Assembly (NCBI GenBank): GCA_030452275.1 | Contig: JAKDMR010000015.1 | Location: 1 to 16,150 of the forward strand | Direction of reading: 5' to 3' | DNA: 16,150 nucleotides | From: Candidatus Nitrosocosmicus sp. | GTDB lineage: Archaea; Thermoproteota; Nitrososphaeria; Nitrososphaerales; Nitrososphaeraceae | In this document: in pieces, positions 13,018 through 16,150 of the stretch | Position numbering within the stretch: the stretch's first letter is position 1 | How the letters are laid out: the number at the start of each line of letters is the position of its first letter | Notes under the pieces: generated by a model | The model's database searches: none | The model's input: only the letters and a program-made list of their open reading frames with translations | What the model was told of the DNA's origin: nothing | Position numbers and translations under genes: made by a program

Positions 13018-13761
13018 TTAGTTAATAACGTCGATTTTTCCAAACCCTTCTCTAATTGTGGTATTAACATTCATTGTATAATTATAGATTATCCCGGAAT
13101 ACTTGATTAGAATTGGCATAATGTCATCCAAGTTCTTACTCAAGTAGAAACCGGGACAATCGCCTGTAAGTTGAAATGAGGCATGGACAGATACTAGATT
13201 CTTTTCATTTTGACTCCAAGAAAAAAAAGGATATAGCCAACAAACTCCAGGCTTATCCGGATGGAGCTGACATGCTCCACATTCATTTAGAAATCGGCAC
13301 GCAATAGGGTGACCATTGTCAGTTTCATTTTCTGATTGCTTTCTCTTCAAATTAAGCATGGTTAAAGTGGTTATTACCTGAGAGTTTGAACCTGAAGCGG
13401 AATCATTATCCCACGTTGCTACATAAGTTTCATTTCGTATAAAGGACGATTGGGAAGCATATCCCATATGTTTTGCAATATTGGCTATATCTCCCGATGT
13501 TAAGGGTAACCGTCCTTGCTTTTCACAGCAGTTATGACAATCAGGCCACAGACAATCCCACAATAAAAAAAGAGATGATTCAGATAAGAAAGGGATATGA
13601 TACGTGACCTGGCTTATCTTGATTGTAAAATCTTGAACGTCTGTACGTTTTCCAAGATGTACATCTCTAACTATTGGATCTATCTTCCATTTTTTTGAAA
13701 GCTCATCTAGTGCAGGGGAGACATCATTAACTCTTTCCTCTTCCCCATGAGAAAATGACAT
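13018..13761 (-). CDS. Cysteine-cluster protein, YkgJ/UPF0153-like
   Basis: This 247-residue protein has a metal-binding cysteine set: C70, C75, C78 and C79 in 'CLWPDCHNCC', followed by 'LPLTSGDIANIAKHMG', and then C155, C161, C164 and C174 in 'ACRFLNECGACQLHPDKPGVC'. This CxxxxCxxCC...C...CxxC...C layout with the intervening 'LT..DI..IA' helix is that of the YkgJ-like zinc or iron-sulfur cluster family, whose biochemical role is unsettled. The N-terminal 65 residues are an extension I do not recognise. There are no membrane segments. ATG 13759-13761 has a TATA-like site (ATTTAAA, about 13787-13793) roughly 29 nt upstream. It diverges from the winged-helix-like gene, sharing the promoter region. 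Confidence 0.8.
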   Translation of the reverse strand: MSFSHGEEERVNDVSPALDELSKKWKIDPIVRDVHLGKRTDVQDFTIKISQVTYHIPFLSESSLFLLWDCLWPDCHNCCEKQGRLPLTSGDIANIAKHMGYASQSSFIRNETYVATWDNDSASGSNSQVITTLTMLNLKRKQSENETDNGHPIACRFLNECGACQLHPDKPGVCWLYPFFSWSQNEKNLVSVHASFQLTGDCPGFYLSKNLDDIMPILIKYSGIIYNYTMNVNTTIREGFGKIDVIN

Positions 13762-13771
13762 GTATGTAGAA

Positions 13772-13780
13772 TTATAAAAC
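13772..13780 (+). promoter_or_regulatory. TATA box in the divergent promoter
   Basis: TTATAAAAC on the plus strand predicts a transcription start near 13802, downstream of ATG 13784. It therefore favours ATG 13841 as the start of the plus-strand gene. Confidence 0.4.
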
Positions 13781-13840
13781 CGGATGTTTAAATGTGACTA
13801 TGATATCAAGTCCATTAGTAAAGATCAAAACACAGGGAAA

Positions 13841-14188
13841 ATGACATTAGAGAATTACAAACAAAAGGAAAGGAAAAAAGGAAAACATGCGTCATCGACT
13901 GAAAATCGCCGGTTGGTATGGGAATACGTGATCTGGCCACTAATACTAGAAGTTAACAGAAACTATTTTACTTTGCAAGAATATCACATCAAGAGAGATT
14001 GCGTATGCGAAAACAAAGATATTTTGCCTTCTAAGGTTGCGGGAGGGTTTGTGTCACTATTGGTTAAAGGCATCCTAGTGCGGGAAAAGAACATTTATTC
14101 AATTCATTATAAATTGATCCCATATATGAGAAAAAAAGTTCATCTCGATTATGGAACGGTAATTAGAGAGATAAATACTAAAAAATAG
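13841..14188 (+). CDS. Small winged-helix-like protein
   Basis: From ATG 13841 the product is 115 aa; an in-frame ATG at 13784 would add 19 residues. The later start is preferred because the only good TATA box (13772-13780) would start transcription near 13802, and because the earlier ATG lies only 22 bp from the divergent gene's start. The N-terminus is lysine-rich. The second half looks like a winged helix: 'YFTLQEYHI' helix, 'PSKVAGGFVSLLVKGILVRE' as recognition helix and turn, and 'NIYSIHYKLIPY' as the wing and last strand. A DNA-binding role is a fold-based inference. There is no close family that I recognise. It could regulate the divergent cysteine-cluster gene. Confidence 0.6.
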   Translation: MTLENYKQKERKKGKHASSTENRRLVWEYVIWPLILEVNRNYFTLQEYHIKRDCVCENKDILPSKVAGGFVSLLVKGILVREKNIYSIHYKLIPYMRKKVHLDYGTVIREINTKK

Positions 14189-14234
14189 ACACAACATTAT
14201 TCTTTAGTTGACAAGTATTTTCATTTGATTAGAG

Positions 14235-14246
14235 ATAAAATAAAAT
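14235..14246 (+). promoter_or_regulatory. TATA box of the tRNA-Gln gene
   Basis: The AT-rich run ATAAAATAAAAT lies about 35-46 nt before the mature tRNA 5' end, predicting a short 5' leader for removal by RNase P. Confidence 0.4.
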
Positions 14247-14280
14247 AATGGAAACAAATATCACAAAGTGTAGCTCGTGA

Positions 14281-14408
14281 AGCCCGGTGGAACCATAGAA
14301 AAAATGGTGCCGAATCTAGCGGTCAAACTTCAAAGGACTAAGGATTCCAGGCTCTGAATCTTATAGAAAAGAAACCTGGAGACAGCAGTTCGAATCTGCT
14401 CCGGGCTA
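14281..14408 (+). tRNA. trnQ: tRNA-Gln(CUG) interrupted by three predicted introns
   Basis: The ends pair perfectly as a 7-bp acceptor stem (AGCCCGG 14281-14287 with CCGGGCT 14401-14407), followed by discriminator A14408. The T arm is AGCAG-TTCGAAT-CTGCT (14384-14400). The anticodon arm is CCAGG (14347-14351), CTCTGA (anticodon CTG at 14354-14356), an intron, A14374, then CCTGG (14375-14379). The D arm forms only if two more inserts are removed: G14290 plus TCT (14315-14317), loop AGCGGTCAA (14318-14326), and GGAT (14342-14345). Predicted introns are 14291-14314 (24 nt, with ACCAT/ATGGT hairpin), 14327-14341 (15 nt) and 14358-14373 (16 nt, canonical 37/38). The mature RNA would be 73 nt; CCA is not encoded. 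Exact splice points may shift by 1-2 nt. Confidence 0.85.
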
Positions 14409-14460
14409 CATTTAGATGGATGTAAGAAAACTCCTTTGGATCAATTATTAGAAAAAGAGT

Positions 14461-16041
14461 CTATTTCAAATTAGGGCCCGCTTTTATAATTTCTTCAGAG
14501 ATGGGGCCAAATTTCCTGAAATTATTGATGAATAATTTAGCAAGTCTTTTGGCAGAAAAGTCATATTGATTCTTGTCATGCCAAGTATTTCGAGGATTTA
14601 ATATAGAAGCAGGAATGTCATAACATGACGTGGGGTAATCGAGATTAAACGTTTCGTGTGTATCACATGGAATGTCATCGAGTGTGCCTTTGATAGCTGC
14701 AGAAACCATCCGCCTAGTATATTTTAGTTCTATCCTTTTCCCTATCCCATAAGGACCACCCGACCAGCCGGTATTGATCAAATAGACTTTTGAATTATAT
14801 TTGGTTATTTTTTCTCCAAGTAACTTTGCGTATTCTACAGCTCTTAAGGGCATGAAAGGGGCTCCAAAACATTGAGAAAATGTCTCTTTTGGTTCGGTAA
14901 TTCCTCGTTCGGTGCCTGCCAATTTGCTGGTGTACCCCGACATGAAATGATACATAGCACCCCCTTTTGATAATTTAGATATTGGAGGAAGGACCCCAAA
15001 GGCATCTGCAGTAAGAAAAATTATGACGGACGGATGACCGCAAATACTCGGGATAACCGCCCCAGGTATAAAATTTAAAGGATATACAACACGGGTATTT
15101 TCTGTCAAACTACCATCTGTAAAATCAGGTTCTCTTGAAAAAGGATCAATAACAACATTCTCCATTACGGAACCAAACTTAATTGCATTCCATATTTGTG
15201 GTTCCTTGTCTTTGTTAAGATTGATGCATTTAGCATAACAACCTCCTTCAAAATTAAAAATACCATTATCAGACCAACCATGTTCATCGTCTCCCACTAA
15301 TCGTCGATTTTCATCAGCTGAAAGGGTTGTTTTTCCTGTTCCCGATAAACCAAAAAACAGGGTTGACTTGTCATCTTTACCCAAATTTGCGGAACAATGC
15401 ATAGGAAATATGCCCTTTGTAGGTAAAAGAAAATTCATAACTGAGAACATGGATTTCTTTATTTCACCAGCATAGGAAGTCGACCCCATTAGGATCAATT
15501 TTCTCTTGAAACTAAGGATTATGAAAGTTTCAGATTTTGTTCCTTCTAACTCTGGAATAGATGCAAAATCATTAATTGACAACAAAGTAAAATCAGGTTT
15601 AAAATTAGACAATTCTTCTTGTGATGCATTTATGAAAATTTGGGTTGCAAATAGACTATGCCATGCTCTGTCCGTAATGACCCTTATCGATAGCCTAGAA
15701 GAGATATCAGATCCAACAAATCCATCGAAAGTGTAGAGCTTCTCCCCTAAATTATGATCGTGGATATACTTTGACATACGATCGAATATTTTTTCAAAAT
15801 TTTCTTCAGAAATAGGATGATTAACTTTACCCCAATCTACCGAGTCGGCAGTAATTTCATCCTTGACAATAAATTTATCCTCAGGTGAACGACCGGTAAA
15901 TTTTCCGGTTTTGACCGATAACGAACCGGTAGATGACAGCTTACCCTCATCATTTAGAATAGCTGATTCAACTAATAGGGGAACTGTTAAATTTCTTCGC
16001 CCCTCATTAATTGTAAAGTCCATCTTATAATTCTGCTTCAT
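14461..16041 (-). CDS. pckA: ATP-dependent phosphoenolpyruvate carboxykinase
   Basis: The enzyme converts oxaloacetate and ATP to phosphoenolpyruvate, CO2 and ADP, linking the TCA cycle to gluconeogenesis; in an autotroph it supplies sugars from fixed carbon. The 526-residue length is normal for the ATP type (EC 4.1.1.49). Motifs: 'TGRSPEDKFIV' with substrate Arg51, 'YAGEIKKSMFSVMN' with the metal/substrate lysine (about 190-203), 'MHCSAN' (214-219), the kinase 1a P-loop 'GLSGTGKTTLS' (231-241), 'GDDEHGW' with 'FNFEGGCYAK' (250-271), and 'ENTRVVYP' plus 'TGWSGGPYG' in the C-terminal half. ATG 16039-16041 is the family start. It is transcribed toward the tRNA-Gln gene, whose transcript would run into its 3' end. 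Confidence 0.97.
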   Translation of the reverse strand: MKQNYKMDFTINEGRRNLTVPLLVESAILNDEGKLSSTGSLSVKTGKFTGRSPEDKFIVKDEITADSVDWGKVNHPISEENFEKIFDRMSKYIHDHNLGEKLYTFDGFVGSDISSRLSIRVITDRAWHSLFATQIFINASQEELSNFKPDFTLLSINDFASIPELEGTKSETFIILSFKRKLILMGSTSYAGEIKKSMFSVMNFLLPTKGIFPMHCSANLGKDDKSTLFFGLSGTGKTTLSADENRRLVGDDEHGWSDNGIFNFEGGCYAKCINLNKDKEPQIWNAIKFGSVMENVVIDPFSREPDFTDGSLTENTRVVYPLNFIPGAVIPSICGHPSVIIFLTADAFGVLPPISKLSKGGAMYHFMSGYTSKLAGTERGITEPKETFSQCFGAPFMPLRAVEYAKLLGEKITKYNSKVYLINTGWSGGPYGIGKRIELKYTRRMVSAAIKGTLDDIPCDTHETFNLDYPTSCYDIPASILNPRNTWHDKNQYDFSAKRLAKLFINNFRKFGPISEEIIKAGPNLK

Positions 16042-16150
16042 AATACCAATAGTTATAATCTTTGGGGTAGATTGTTATTAAAGATATGGAAAATAAATTA
16101 TAAAAAATTTTTTTTTAGAAAAATTTTAAAAAGAGGTCAAACCAACGCCG

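Noticed and set aside
14342..14362. Alternative anticodon hairpin GATTC/GAATC with a CCA (Trp) or Leu reading
   Set aside because: It gives an 8-nt loop and leaves no D arm. The CCAGG/CCTGG stem with CTG anticodon matches a glutamine tRNA with AGCC...GGCT ends and lets all four arms form.
1..16150. CRISPR array, insertion sequence or prophage
   Set aside because: No spaced direct repeats, transposase or integrase frames, or terminal inverted repeats flanking genes were found; the only direct repeats are intragenic.

Overview
The window is AT-rich chromosomal DNA of an archaeon, very probably an ammonia-oxidising thaumarchaeon (Nitrososphaerota). The low GC suggests the Nitrosocosmicus side of the Nitrososphaerales; this is inferred from gene content and base composition, not from a search. 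Support comes from a group II chaperonin (thermosome), archaeal Spt5, uL11, eL19 and eL32, a GEK1/DTD2-type D-aminoacyl-tRNA deacylase, an archaeal SRP RNA, a tRNA interrupted at non-canonical sites, and TATA boxes about 25 nt before many start codons (leaderless or short-leader transcripts). No mobile element, CRISPR array or rRNA was seen.

Layout. 1-463: the C-terminal end of a probable Clp1/Grc3-type polynucleotide kinase, then a 54-residue zinc-finger protein. 680-5192: an accessory signalling block. A plus-strand TPR protein with one membrane segment faces a minus-strand cassette of a TerY-like vWA protein, a Ser/Thr-kinase-like protein with a C-terminal zinc ribbon, and a PP2C-type phosphatase. 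These three match the 'TerY phosphorylation triad' known mainly from bacteria. 5645-6407: a small hypothetical gene with a perfect palindrome over its start, then the SRP (7S) RNA gene. 6543-9560: thermosome, uL11 and Spt5, all on the minus strand. 9689-11213: the D-aminoacyl-tRNA deacylase and a NUDIX protein on the plus strand. 11277-12190: the eL32-eL19 operon on the minus strand. 12365-14188: a superoxide dismutase, a cysteine-cluster (YkgJ/UPF0153-like) protein and a divergent small winged-helix-like protein. 14281-14408: a tRNA-Gln(CUG) gene that folds only if three introns are removed. 14461-16041: ATP-dependent PEP carboxykinase.

How the parts relate. Most of the window is housekeeping: translation (uL11, eL19, eL32, tRNA-Gln, DtdA), transcription elongation (Spt5), protein folding and targeting (thermosome, SRP RNA), central carbon metabolism (PckA) and oxidative-stress defence (SOD). 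The unusual part is 0.7-5.2 kb, where a vWA metal-binding scaffold, a kinase and a matching phosphatase would form a reversible phosphorylation switch. The convergent TPR-membrane protein is a plausible but unproven target or partner. The other notable observation is the triply interrupted tRNA-Gln. Several starts were moved inward from the longest reading frame because a TATA box or Shine-Dalgarno sequence favours the inner start.
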